DNA of 27,509 nucleotides from Nevskia sp043781855 (GTDB lineage: Bacteria; Pseudomonadota; Gammaproteobacteria; Nevskiales; Nevskiaceae). The stretch is from NCBI GenBank assembly GCA_043781855.1, contig JAYWBB010000137.1:1-27509 (forward strand), written 5' to 3'. The position numbers and the translations under genes are program-made. The notes beneath the pieces were generated by a model. That model did no database searches and had not been told where the DNA came from. It saw only the letters and a list, made by a program, of their open reading frames with translations. Shown in pieces: positions 1 through 8,819 of this stretch (position 1 is the first letter of the stretch; the number at the start of each line of letters is the position of its first letter).

Positions 1-1
1 C

Positions 2-367
2 ATCGCCCACCCGTTCGCGATGATCGGCTTCCTCGTCCTGACGGCCGTCACCTTCAGCCTGTTCGGCTTCATCATCGGCATCTGGGCCGACGGCTTCGAG
101 AAACTCCAGATCATCCCGCTGATGGTCATGACCCCGCTGACCTTCCTCGGCGGCAGTTTCTACTCGATCGGCATGCTGCCGCCGCTCTGGCAGAAGATCG
201 CGCTGTTCAACCCGGTGGTCTATCTGATCAGCGGATTTCGCTGGAGCTTTTACGGCGTGTCGGACGTCAGCCTCGGACTCAGTCTCGGCATGACGGTGGT
301 GTTTCTGCTGATCTGCCTGACCGTCATCGGGTGGATCTTCAGGACGGGGTACCGGTTGCGGAATTAG
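2..367 (+). CDS. ABC-2 type transporter permease, C-terminal part (cut by window start)
   Basis: The reading frame is open from base 2 and ends at TAG 365-367, so only the last 121 residues are present. It is a membrane permease that would pair with an ATP-binding subunit to export a substrate across the inner membrane. Three or four hydrophobic segments are visible: a first helix (phenylalanine- and glycine-rich, FGFIIGIWAD), a second around PLMVMTPLTFLGGSFYSI, and a last one near the C-terminus before the basic end. The GGSFYSI-x-MLPP-x-WQ segment followed by NPVVYLISGFRW is typical of the YadH/NodJ-like ABC-2 permease family. The ATPase partner would lie upstream, outside the window. The substrate cannot be told. 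An ATG at base 20 is internal and is not the true start. Confidence 0.85.
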   Translation: MAHPFAMIGFLVLTAVTFSLFGFIIGIWADGFEKLQIIPLMVMTPLTFLGGSFYSIGMLPPLWQKIALFNPVVYLISGFRWSFYGVSDVSLGLSLGMTVVFLLICLTVIGWIFRTGYRLRN

Positions 368-555
368 GGATTCCCCGAAAAGCTCCTGTGCGCTCTATCC
401 GACACCCAAACGAGCCTGGCGCGCCATTCAGGCTTTATACGATCGAAGGACGGCATTCAAGAGCCCGCGATATGGTTCAGGATGAATTCAGCTAGCGCGC
501 GTAGATTTGCCCGTAGAAACGCGCGAAGCCGCGCGTCGTGACAAGGAGCAGGACC

Positions 556-1125
556 ATGAAGAAGCTGACCGCCATTGCTGCCGCAATCGCCGTTCTGGGT
601 GTCTCCGCGACTGCCCAGGCCGACCACCGCGACTATCGCGACGACGACGCCCAGGACGATTACGGCACCGAGTACGCCCAGGTCCTGTCGAGCCGCCCGA
701 TCTACCGCGACGTGCACATCAACCAGCCGCGCCAGGAATGCTACGACGAGCGCGTTGCCTACGACGACGGCTACCGTCGCGGCGGCAACAACGAAGGCGT
801 CGGCGGCCTGCTCGGTGCGATCGTCGGTGGCGTGGTCGGCAATCGCTTCGGGCACGGCGGCGGGCGCGTTGCGACAACCGCGCTCGGTGCGGTGGTCGGC
901 GCCAGCGCCGGCGCCAGCATCGGCCGCAACAGCGGCGGCTATCGTGGCGAGCCGTCGTACGGCTATCAGCAGCGTTGCTCGACGGTCAACGACTACAGCG
1001 TCGAGCAGCGCGTCGAGGGCTACGACGTGGCCTACCGTTATCATGGTCACGTCTACAACACCCGGCTGCCGTACGACCCGGGCGATCGTCTGGCGGTGAA
1101 CGTCGACGTTCGCCCGGCCCATTGA
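556..1125 (+). CDS. Exported glycine-zipper protein (17 kDa surface antigen-like)
   Basis: A 189-residue exported protein. The start is ATG 556, because AAGGAG at 543-548 lies at proper spacing; an upstream in-frame start at 538 has none. Residues 1-22 form a signal peptide (MKKLTAIAAAIAVLGVSATA, then QAD). Residues about 80-123 hold two glycine-zipper segments (GGLLGAIVGGVVGNRFG and ALGAVVGASAGASIG), as in the Rickettsia 17 kDa antigen/glycine-zipper 2TM family. The rest is rich in Tyr, Asp and Arg. Proteins of this kind sit in or at the outer membrane, and their biochemical role is mostly unknown. There is no lipobox cysteine. It precedes a PepSY-like gene and a phoPQ-type pair on the same strand with a 29-base gap, so it may be part of that operon and of an envelope-stress response. 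That link is inference. Confidence 0.8.
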   Translation: MKKLTAIAAAIAVLGVSATAQADHRDYRDDDAQDDYGTEYAQVLSSRPIYRDVHINQPRQECYDERVAYDDGYRRGGNNEGVGGLLGAIVGGVVGNRFGHGGGRVATTALGAVVGASAGASIGRNSGGYRGEPSYGYQQRCSTVNDYSVEQRVEGYDVAYRYHGHVYNTRLPYDPGDRLAVNVDVRPAH

Positions 1126-1154
1126 AGCAGACCGAGCGAACTCCCGGAAGCCCG

Positions 1155-1454
1155 ATGCGCACCGTCTCCGCCCTGATTGCCATCGTCCTCTGCGGGCTGG
1201 CCCTCCAGCCCGCGCAGGCTGACTCGCCGTTCGGTCGTCGTGGCGGCGGTCAACGGCTGGAAGCTCCGTATCTCGCACCCAGCCGCGAAAATCGCGAGAA
1301 CGAACAACAGCGCGGCATGTCGCCGGGCGAAGCGGCCCAGCGGGCGCAGCAGATCAACGGCGGCGGTCGCGTTCTGTCGGTGGAGCGCGCCGGCGAGGGT
1401 TATCGTGTGAAGCTGTTGCGCGACGGGGAAGTCCGCGTCGTCTTCGTCCAGTAG
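1155..1454 (+). CDS. Small periplasmic PepSY-like protein
   Basis: A 99-residue protein starting at ATG 1155 (GGAAG at 1146-1150 as a weak ribosome site). Residues 1-22 are a signal peptide ending near AQA. Residues 23-60 are a polar, Arg/Glu-rich linker. Residues 61-99 (AAQRAQQINGGGRVLSVER, then GYRVKLLRDGEVRVVFV) look like a single PepSY-type unit, a fold found in small periplasmic proteins encoded beside two-component systems. It ends 24 bases before the response regulator and is probably co-transcribed with it. A regulatory or accessory role toward the sensor kinase periplasmic domain is plausible from the neighbourhood, but nothing in the sequence proves it. Confidence 0.75.
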   Translation: MRTVSALIAIVLCGLALQPAQADSPFGRRGGGQRLEAPYLAPSRENRENEQQRGMSPGEAAQRAQQINGGGRVLSVERAGEGYRVKLLRDGEVRVVFVQ

Positions 1455-1478
1455 TCCCATCGAGGAAAGAAACCCACC

Positions 1479-2156
1479 ATGCGCGCCCTCGTCGTCGAAG
1501 ATGATCCCGCCCTGCGCGAGCAGGTCTGCCGGCACCTCACCGACGAAGGTTATGCGGTCGACTCGGCGGCGGATGGCGAGCAGGGGCTGTACATGGCCGT
1601 CGAGTATCCGGTCGACATCGCCATCGTCGATCTGGGCCTGCCGAAGACGCCGGGCATCGCCATCATCAAGGCCGTGCGCAAGGCCGGGCGCAGCTACCCG
1701 ATCCTGATCCTGACCGCGCGCGACGGCTGGCAGAGCAAGGTCGAAGGCCTTGAAGCCGGTGCCGACGACTACCTGGTCAAACCGTTCCACAAGGAAGAAT
1801 TGCTGGCGCGCGCGCGCGCGCTCGTGCGCCGCAGCGGCGGCTGGAGCCAGCCGCAGCTCCAATCCGGCCCGGTCGTCCTCAACACTGCGGCCAAGAGCGT
1901 AACGCTGCAGGGCGTGCCGGTGGAACTCACGGCCTTCGAATATCGCGTGCTCGAATACTTGGTCATGCACGCCGGCGAAGTGGTCTCGAAAACCGCGCTG
2001 ACCGAGCACCTTTACAACGAAGACGACGAGCGCGACTCGAACGTCATCGAAGTCTTCATCCGCCGCCTGCGCTCGAAGCTCGACCCGGACAGCACGCTGA
2101 ACCCGATCGCGACACAACGCGGCAGCGGCTATCGCTGGAACCTGCCGCGCGCCTGA
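1479..2156 (+). CDS. phoP: OmpR-family response regulator, PhoP-like
   Basis: A 225-residue DNA-binding response regulator starting at ATG 1479 behind GAGGAAAG (1461-1468). The receiver domain spans residues 1-115, with acidic residues D8/D9, the phospho-acceptor D51 (AIVDLGLPK), T79 and K101 (VKPF). The C-terminal winged helix (about 125-223) contains the ELTAFEYRVLEYL and VIEVFIRRLRSKL signatures of OmpR/PhoB regulators. Its partner kinase begins 20 bases downstream and has strong PhoQ-type motifs, which is the main reason for preferring PhoP over other OmpR members. In enteric bacteria PhoPQ controls envelope genes in response to low divalent cations and antimicrobial peptides; the signal here is unknown. 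A run of eight GC dinucleotides at 1806-1821 encodes part of the end of the receiver domain. Confidence 0.93.
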   Translation: MRALVVEDDPALREQVCRHLTDEGYAVDSAADGEQGLYMAVEYPVDIAIVDLGLPKTPGIAIIKAVRKAGRSYPILILTARDGWQSKVEGLEAGADDYLVKPFHKEELLARARALVRRSGGWSQPQLQSGPVVLNTAAKSVTLQGVPVELTAFEYRVLEYLVMHAGEVVSKTALTEHLYNEDDERDSNVIEVFIRRLRSKLDPDSTLNPIATQRGSGYRWNLPRA

Positions 2157-2176
2157 GGCTGGAAACTGCTTCACGC

Positions 2177-3526
2177 ATGAAGTCGCTCCGAACCCGTCTG
2201 CTGCTCGTCGCCACCTGCGTGCTGATGGTGTTCATGCTGCTGTGCGGAACCGGGCTCGACCAGGCGTTCCGTGGCAGCGCGCTTCAGGCACAGCGCGACA
2301 AGCAGCAGGGTCTGGTGTTCGCGCTGCTCGGCGCTGCCGATGCCGATGACCGCAACGAGCTCTCGATCAATGCCGGTGCGCTCCCCGAGCCGCGTCTGGC
2401 GCGCGTGCAGTCGGGACTCGAAGCGCTGATCTTCAACGATCGGGGCAAGGTCGTGTGGCGCTCGCCGAGCTTTGCCGGCAAGGTGCCGGAACTGCTCGCG
2501 CCGGACGTCGGCTCCAGCTTCTTCGTCGTGCTCGACGACCGCTTCGCGCTGACCTACGGCCTGCGCTGGGTCGGCGACAACGGTGGCGTGCACCTGTTCG
2601 GCGGCAAGCCGAAGCCGCAGCGCTATACCGTCGCCGTGCTCGAAGACCAGAGCGCGTACCAGGCGCAGCTCGTGGCTTTTCGCCGCGTGCTCTGGATCTG
2701 GCTCGGCGGCGCGGCTGCGGCGCTGATCGTCGTGCAGTTCCTCGTGCTCGGCTGGGGCCTCGCGCCCTTGCGCAAGCTCGTGCGCGAGTTGCGTGGTGTC
2801 GAATCCGGCACGCAGTCGCGCATCGAATCCGGCTACCCGACCGAACTCACGCCGCTGGCCGACGGCCTGAACACGATGATCGCGGCCGAGCGCAGCCAGC
2901 AGACGCGTTATCGCAACGCCCTCGACGATCTCGCCCACAGTCTGAAGACGCCGCTGGCCGTGATGCGCGGGCTGGTCGACGACCGCACGCTCGACGACGC
3001 GGCGCGTGAACGCCTGCGCGAGCCGGTCGACCGCATGCAGGAAATCACCAATCACCAGTTGCGAAAAGCCGCCGCCGCCGGGCGCCACACCTTGGCCGAA
3101 CCGGTACAGCTCCGGGGCATCGTCGACAAGATCGCGGGCGCCTTGAGCAAGGTCTACGCCGCGAAGAACATCACCTTCGAAATCGACGCGGCCGACAGCC
3201 TGCGCGTGCGCGCCGACGAGGGCGATCTTTACGAGCTGCTCGGCAACTTGCTCGACAATGCCGGCAAGTGGTGCAAGCGCCGTGTGCGGCTCGAAGCGAC
3301 GCTGGCGAATCGTTCGTTGTTCATCCGGATCGACGACGATGGCCCGGGCTTTCCATCGGAATCGGCGGGTCTTCTCGAACGCGGCGCCCGCGCCGACAGC
3401 GTCACTCCGGGTCAGGGCATCGGCCTCGGCGCGGCGGCGGAGATGGTCAAGGTCTACGACGGCACGATCGAACTGGGCCGCGCGGATCTGGGCGGCGGCC
3501 GGGTCGAGGTCCGCCTGTCGGTCTGA
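2177..3526 (+). CDS. phoQ: Sensor histidine kinase, PhoQ-like
   Basis: A 449-residue inner-membrane kinase. Transmembrane segments lie at about 8-25 and 172-195 and enclose a periplasmic sensor of about 140 residues. A HAMP-like linker (about 195-245) follows. The H-box LAHSLKTPLAVMRGL places the phospho-histidine at H254, and HSLKTPLAV is the PhoQ signature. The N-box is ELLGNLLDNAGKWC (N357, N361), G1 is DDDGPGF and G2 is GQGIGLG. The protein should phosphorylate the regulator encoded 20 bases upstream. The periplasmic domain lacks the long run of acidic residues that binds Mg2+ in enteric PhoQ, so the stimulus may differ. It ends 9 bases before the convergent lipoprotein gene at 3536. Confidence 0.92.
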   Translation: MKSLRTRLLLVATCVLMVFMLLCGTGLDQAFRGSALQAQRDKQQGLVFALLGAADADDRNELSINAGALPEPRLARVQSGLEALIFNDRGKVVWRSPSFAGKVPELLAPDVGSSFFVVLDDRFALTYGLRWVGDNGGVHLFGGKPKPQRYTVAVLEDQSAYQAQLVAFRRVLWIWLGGAAAALIVVQFLVLGWGLAPLRKLVRELRGVESGTQSRIESGYPTELTPLADGLNTMIAAERSQQTRYRNALDDLAHSLKTPLAVMRGLVDDRTLDDAARERLREPVDRMQEITNHQLRKAAAAGRHTLAEPVQLRGIVDKIAGALSKVYAAKNITFEIDAADSLRVRADEGDLYELLGNLLDNAGKWCKRRVRLEATLANRSLFIRIDDDGPGFPSESAGLLERGARADSVTPGQGIGLGAAAEMVKVYDGTIELGRADLGGGRVEVRLSV

Positions 3527-3535
3527 CGCCGGCCC

Positions 3536-3937
3536 TCAACGGCCGACGCAGGCTGCGCCGATGTTGCTACTCAACTCGCGCAGCAGCGGGGCGATCGCCT
3601 GTCTTGCCTCGTCGGGCTCCTTCATGCCGTTGCCGATGAACTGGATGTCCGCCATGCCCTGATCGTCTCGGCGTATCTCGATATGCAGACCCGCGATCGT
3701 CTCGCGCAGCGGCGTGGCGACCTGGACGAGTTCCAGCGTGGAGCCTTTTTCTTCGATCGTCAGGCCGCCGATCTTGCCGACCGCCGCGGCCACGCATTTA
3801 CGGAAATCGGCGCTGGCGGCGGGCACCATGGACTTCTGGATCCAGACCTTGCCGTCATCCGGCACGGTCTTCGCACACGCGGCGAGCGCAAGCACCAACA
3901 CGGTGGCAGCGGCGACGTTCTCTATCGGGCGGCTCAT
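3536..3937 (-). CDS. Small conserved lipoprotein, function unknown
   Basis: A 133-residue protein on the minus strand. Residues 1-21 are a lipoprotein signal with hydrophobic core ATVLVLALAA and the lipobox LAAC, with the acylated cysteine at C21. The mature part has a few charged stretches and two further cysteines (FRKCVAAA and the C-terminal ACVGR). No family is recognised. It lies 9 bases downstream of orn on the same strand, so the two are probably co-transcribed, and it runs tail to tail with the PhoQ-like kinase gene. The lipoprotein call is confident; the role is unknown. Confidence 0.75.
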   Translation of the reverse strand: MSRPIENVAAATVLVLALAACAKTVPDDGKVWIQKSMVPAASADFRKCVAAAVGKIGGLTIEEKGSTLELVQVATPLRETIAGLHIEIRRDDQGMADIQFIGNGMKEPDEARQAIAPLLRELSSNIGAACVGR

Positions 3938-3946
3938 GGTGTGGTC

Positions 3947-4501
3947 TCAGGCGTCGGGACGACGCAGAAAATGGGCGCGATAAAACTTCAGCTCCTCGAC
4001 CGAATCGCGGATATCGTCGAGCGCCAGATGCGAGGACTCCTTCTTAAAGCCCTTGGCGATCTCCGGCGCCCAGCGCAGGCACAGCTCCTTCAGCGTGCTG
4101 ACGTCGAGATTGCGGTAATGAAAATGCCGTTCGAGCTGCGGCATCCAGCGCGCGAGAAAACGACGGTCCTGGCAGATCGAGTTGCCGCAAATCGGTGACT
4201 TGCCCGCAGGCACCCACAGTCTCAGAAATTCCAGTGTCAGTCGCTCGGCTTCCGCTTCGCTCACCGGGCTTTCGCGCACGCGCTGCGTCAGGCCGGATTT
4301 TCCGTGCTGGTTGACGTTCCATTCGTCCATCTTCGCGAGTTCGTGCGCGGGCTGATGCACGGCCAGCACCGGGCCGGTCGCCAGCAGGTTCAGATGCGGG
4401 TCGGTCACGAGTGTCGCGATCTCGATGATGCGGTGTTCCTCCGGCACCAGGCCGGTCATCTCGAGGTCGATCCAGATCAGGTTTTGCGCGTTCGTAGTCA
4501 T
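3947..4501 (-). CDS. orn: Oligoribonuclease
   Basis: A 184-residue 3'-5' exoribonuclease of the DEDDh superfamily. It degrades two- to five-base RNA fragments to mononucleotides in the cytoplasm and also clears pGpG, the breakdown product of c-di-GMP. The catalytic set is visible: D12 and E14 in IWIDLEMTGL, D112 in CGNSICQDRRF, then H158 and D163 in SSHLALDDIRDSVEEL. The start is set at ATG 4501 (MTTNAQNLIW), which matches the usual N-terminus; the frame extends nine codons upstream to 4528 without support. Length agrees with the family. It is divergent from cbs with a 71-base shared upstream region. Confidence 0.97.
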   Translation of the reverse strand: MTTNAQNLIWIDLEMTGLVPEEHRIIEIATLVTDPHLNLLATGPVLAVHQPAHELAKMDEWNVNQHGKSGLTQRVRESPVSEAEAERLTLEFLRLWVPAGKSPICGNSICQDRRFLARWMPQLERHFHYRNLDVSTLKELCLRWAPEIAKGFKKESSHLALDDIRDSVEELKFYRAHFLRRPDA

Positions 4502-4572
4502 GACGACAAGCCTAGCAGGCCATGGCAAATCTGCATGCTAAGCTGATTTCATATCCCGATTCTGGAGGCCTC

Positions 4573-5943
<1,371 letters not shown>

Positions 5944-5952
5944 GGTCTCTTC

Positions 5953-6408
5953 ATGCGCCGCGTAACCCTGTCACTCGACGAGACTCTCGCCGACCAGTTC
6001 GATGCCTGGGCGGAACGCCACGGCTACGAGAATCGCTCCGAGGCGTTTCGCGATCTGTTACGCGCGCGGCTCGAAAACGAGCGCATCGACACCGGCAAGG
6101 CAACGCACTGCGTGGCGACGGTGACCTACGTCTACAACCATCACGAACGACAGCTCGCCGGCCGGCTGGCGGAGAGCCAGCACAATCACCATGGCCTCAG
6201 CATGGCGACGATGCATGTGCATCTCGATCACGACAATTGCCTGGAGACGATGGCGCTCAAGGGCCCGCTGAACAAGGTGCGCGAGTTCGGCGAATCGCTG
6301 ATCGCCGAGCGCGGCGTGCGCCATGGGCATCTGCATCTGGTGCCGGTGGCGCTGGAAATTTCCAGAATCGGCGGCCAGCCGCACGTGCACGTCAGCCCGA
6401 CCAGTTGA
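5953..6408 (+). CDS. nikR: Nickel-responsive transcriptional regulator NikR
   Basis: A 151-residue regulator. Residues 2-45 form a ribbon-helix-helix DNA-binding domain (RRVTLSLDETLADQFDAW). The C-terminal ACT-like metal domain carries the four high-affinity nickel ligands of E. coli NikR at constant spacing: H77, H88, H90 and C96 in QHNHH and MHVHLDHDNCLE. With Ni2+ bound, a tetramer binds a long palindrome and normally represses nickel-uptake genes. The gene starts 9 bases after the cbs stop codon, with its GAGG ribosome site overlapping that stop, so it is co-transcribed and probably translationally coupled. Its likely target is the convergent TonB-dependent receptor gene, whose promoter region has a NikR-like palindrome (8703-8729). 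No inner-membrane nickel permease, urease or hydrogenase gene is in the window. Confidence 0.95.
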   Translation: MRRVTLSLDETLADQFDAWAERHGYENRSEAFRDLLRARLENERIDTGKATHCVATVTYVYNHHERQLAGRLAESQHNHHGLSMATMHVHLDHDNCLETMALKGPLNKVREFGESLIAERGVRHGHLHLVPVALEISRIGGQPHVHVSPTS

Positions 6409-6472
6409 TCGTTCGGGATCAAGGCAGAGCGGGGAGCGGGCTGTTACATTTCCGTCGACGCCGAAAAGAAAA

Positions 6473-6590
6473 CCGCCCTGTGCGGGGGCGGCAAATACAG
6501 CGTCCATCGGAGACATTTTCTAACCGGCCTGGGAACCAGCCGGACGGAGAAATCGGAGGTCGCCGACCGCCGCCTTGTTGCGGCGGTCGG
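6473..6590. other. Hairpin-rich spacer between convergent nikR and receptor genes
   Basis: The 192-base spacer 6409-6600 contains three inverted repeats. At 6473-6491 a 6-bp stem CCGCCC/GGGCGG has a 7-base loop. At 6524-6543 the arms CCGGCCTGG and CCAGCCGG surround GAA with one bulged C. At 6563-6590 a perfect 11-bp stem CCGACCGCCGC/GCGGCGGTCGG has a 6-base loop. None has a T run, so they are not classical rho-independent terminators. The third lies just past the receptor stop codon and probably helps end or protect both converging transcripts. Confidence 0.5.
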
Positions 6591-6600
6591 TCGGAATCGT

Positions 6601-8670
6601 TCAATAGGTGTAGCTCAAGGTCACCCGGCCGTTGATCGGCTCGATGACGTGGAAGTGAATGTCGTCGACGCCTGCAGTCGGTTCGCCCCGAAGACGCGAA
6701 GTGTAGAAGTAGTCGATGTCGTGATCCTTCGAGTCGAACAGGTTGTTGATCTGGCCGCTGATCTTCAGGCTGCGCGTCAGGTGATAACCGGCGCCGATAT
6801 TGACCACCGTCGTCGAACTCGAATTGACGCTGGCGTCCTCCAGCAGCGGCCGCTTGCCGAAATAGCGGGCGCGAAAGCTCGCGTCCCAGCCTTGCGGGCT
6901 CGTGTACGTGAGGCCGACCGCCGCGACACCCTGGACCGCCTGCGGCACGTGGTCGCCGATGATTGGATCGTGATCCTGGTAGCGCGCCTGGGTGTAGGCG
7001 ATGTCCGAGTCGAAGACGAGGTGCGGGATCGGCCGCCAGTACACCGCCAGCTCACCGCCGTAACGGATGCTTGCGCGATTCGGCGAGGTGTCGCCAGCAT
7101 CGCCGTTGAAGACGAGTTCCGAGTTCGAGGTGAGTCGAAACACGCTTGCAGCCAGTTGGACGTGCGGAATCAGTGCCGAACGCAGCCCCAGATCGATGCC
7201 TCGCGCTGGCACCAGTGGCGTTACTGCGGCGCGCGGATCGCCGCTGACCGGATCGACCGTCTCGGTCGCGCCGCGCACGTCGTTGCTGTGATAACCCTGA
7301 CCTGCGTTGACGAAGAATTCCGTTTTATAGAACGGGCCAAGGATCAGTGCGCCTTTCGGGCTGATCAGCTTGGCCGCGCCGGAGCCGGAGTTCAGAGCGT
7401 TGTTGCTTTGCACATCGAAGGCAAGATTGTCGGCTCGAACGCCGACGCTGGCACGCGCCCAGTCCGTCAACCGGAACGATGTCTGCGCATACGCCGCAGA
7501 ATTCCATTCCTGCACTGCGGCCTCGCTTGTCGTGCTAAGGCGTTGACGCAAGCGAGTCCGATAGAGCGCGACTTTCAGGATGTCGTCGTAACGAGTCTGA
7601 AGGCCGATTTCGCTATCGAACTTGAGCCAGAATAATGACACCGGCACCTTGTATGCCGCCGACCCACCGTAGACGTTGCGCTTGTCGAACTGGTTGAACT
7701 GATCACCATCCGCAGGGTTGTCGAGGAAATAGGTGAAGTCGGAAAACAAATCCAGCTGGTAGCGGAAAGCGTAGGCCGCGAACGTCAGTTGGCCTGGGCC
7801 GAGGCGTTGTTCAAAGCCTCCGGAGAAATTCACGCGGTGGCTGCGGCCGCCGTCGGTCGGATCGATGAAGCCGTAAAGGCCGATCAGGCCCTGATCGACG
7901 GCGCGCAGCGGAATCTGGTCTGGCGAGAGATTGCGCGTGCTGTAGCCGCTGGCGAGAAAATGGTAGCTGCCGCCCGCATAATGCCCAGAATAGCGCAGCA
8001 CGACGTTACCTTTGTTGAAGGTTTGCTTGAGTTCATAAGGCCCGTCGTAATGCACGTACTCGGCGCCGACGACAAGCTCGCCGGGGCCGATCGTGTACGA
8101 GCCGACGCTCAGCAGCCTGCCGTAGCCGTAGTAACCGCCGGTGACTTCGACGAGATTCTTGTCGAAGTGCTCCTTGTAGCGAATATCCGCCGCGCCGGCT
8201 TCGGAGAAGTCTCCGTATTCGACGTAGTAAGGTCCCTTGCGGTAGACCACGGAATCGACCAGTTCCGGGATGAAGAAGCCGTTGTCGGCATAGCCCTGCC
8301 CATGCGCGTGCGTCGGCTGGTTGACCGGAAGTCCGTCGACAAAGATCGCGAAGTCGGTGCCATGGTCGAGGTTGTAGCCGCGCAGGAAATACTGGTTTGC
8401 CTTGCCTTCGCCACTATGCTGCGTGACGATCAGACCCGGCACGACCTCGAGAATTTCGCCGGGTCGCGTAATCGGACGATTCTCGAACTGCTCCGAATAC
8501 ACCGTGCCGATCGTCGCCGAGTCGGTTTCGCCGATCAGCTTGTTCGCGGTTACGTTGACTTCATCCAGCTCCGTCGCCTGGCCCGGCACGCCAGCCGCGC
8601 CTGCAAGCCGGGAAAACAGCAGGAAAACGACTGCCATCAGATCAGCGATCCAAGTTGCGTACCGCGCCAT
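6601..8670 (-). CDS. TonB-dependent outer-membrane receptor, predicted nickel (Ni-chelate) uptake
   Basis: A 689-residue outer-membrane transporter driven by TonB-ExbBD. The start is ATG 8670, because AAGGAG lies 6 bases upstream on the minus strand (plus-strand 8677-8682); an ATG at 8700 lacks a ribosome site. Residues 1-27 form a signal peptide ending LAGAAG. A TonB-box-like segment ELDEVNVTA lies at 34-42. The plug domain (about 45-165) includes ILEVVPGLIVTQH and FLRGYNLDHGTDF. The beta barrel follows and ends in the aromatic strand TLSYTY. Histidines cluster in the plug (H85, H103, and THAHGQG with H121/H123) and near the C-terminus (IHFHV), which would suit metal or metal-complex binding. 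The substrate is inferred from the convergent nikR gene and the NikR-type palindrome in its promoter region; the barrel sequence alone does not show it. Confidence 0.93.
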   Translation of the reverse strand: MARYATWIADLMAVVFLLFSRLAGAAGVPGQATELDEVNVTANKLIGETDSATIGTVYSEQFENRPITRPGEILEVVPGLIVTQHSGEGKANQYFLRGYNLDHGTDFAIFVDGLPVNQPTHAHGQGYADNGFFIPELVDSVVYRKGPYYVEYGDFSEAGAADIRYKEHFDKNLVEVTGGYYGYGRLLSVGSYTIGPGELVVGAEYVHYDGPYELKQTFNKGNVVLRYSGHYAGGSYHFLASGYSTRNLSPDQIPLRAVDQGLIGLYGFIDPTDGGRSHRVNFSGGFEQRLGPGQLTFAAYAFRYQLDLFSDFTYFLDNPADGDQFNQFDKRNVYGGSAAYKVPVSLFWLKFDSEIGLQTRYDDILKVALYRTRLRQRLSTTSEAAVQEWNSAAYAQTSFRLTDWARASVGVRADNLAFDVQSNNALNSGSGAAKLISPKGALILGPFYKTEFFVNAGQGYHSNDVRGATETVDPVSGDPRAAVTPLVPARGIDLGLRSALIPHVQLAASVFRLTSNSELVFNGDAGDTSPNRASIRYGGELAVYWRPIPHLVFDSDIAYTQARYQDHDPIIGDHVPQAVQGVAAVGLTYTSPQGWDASFRARYFGKRPLLEDASVNSSSTTVVNIGAGYHLTRSLKISGQINNLFDSKDHDIDYFYTSRLRGEPTAGVDDIHFHVIEPINGRVTLSYTY

Positions 8671-8702
8671 GGCGAACTCCTTAAGTTTTTGCCTGACCAT
8701 TT

Positions 8703-8729
8703 GTATGATATTTATATATTACGTCATAC
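8703..8729. promoter_or_regulatory. Candidate NikR operator upstream of the TonB receptor gene
   Basis: GTATGA at 8703-8708 and TCATAC at 8724-8729 are perfect inverted hexamers, identical to both half-sites of the E. coli NikR operator GTATGA-N16-TCATAC. The spacer here is 15 bases, one shorter, and is almost wholly A/T in a GC-rich genome. The site lies 33 bases upstream of the receptor start codon (ATG 8670, minus strand), so bound NikR would block its transcription. A TTGACT at minus-strand 8753-8748 is a possible -35 element. The site is also 91 bases upstream of the divergent gene at 8820. Confidence 0.72.
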
Positions 8730-8819
8730 CGTTTTGCCATTGATGCCAGTCAAGCCCGCCCAAGCAAAAACGCGATTCGCTCTGTACTGTGTGATCTGGG
8801 ACCACTTTTTCTTCAGGCC

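Noticed and set aside
368..555. Open read-through after the ABC permease stop, about 60 codons
   Set aside because: It has no start with a ribosome site and no similarity I recognise; chance openness is likely in GC-rich DNA.
1053..2174. 373-codon frame opposite the PhoP-like gene
   Set aside because: Antisense shadow; it has no ribosome site or known motif.
6420..6560. Possible cobalamin-type or nickel riboswitch in the nikR-receptor spacer
   Set aside because: It does not match the conserved cobalamin or NiCo motifs that I know, and it lies downstream of both genes, with no gene for it to control.
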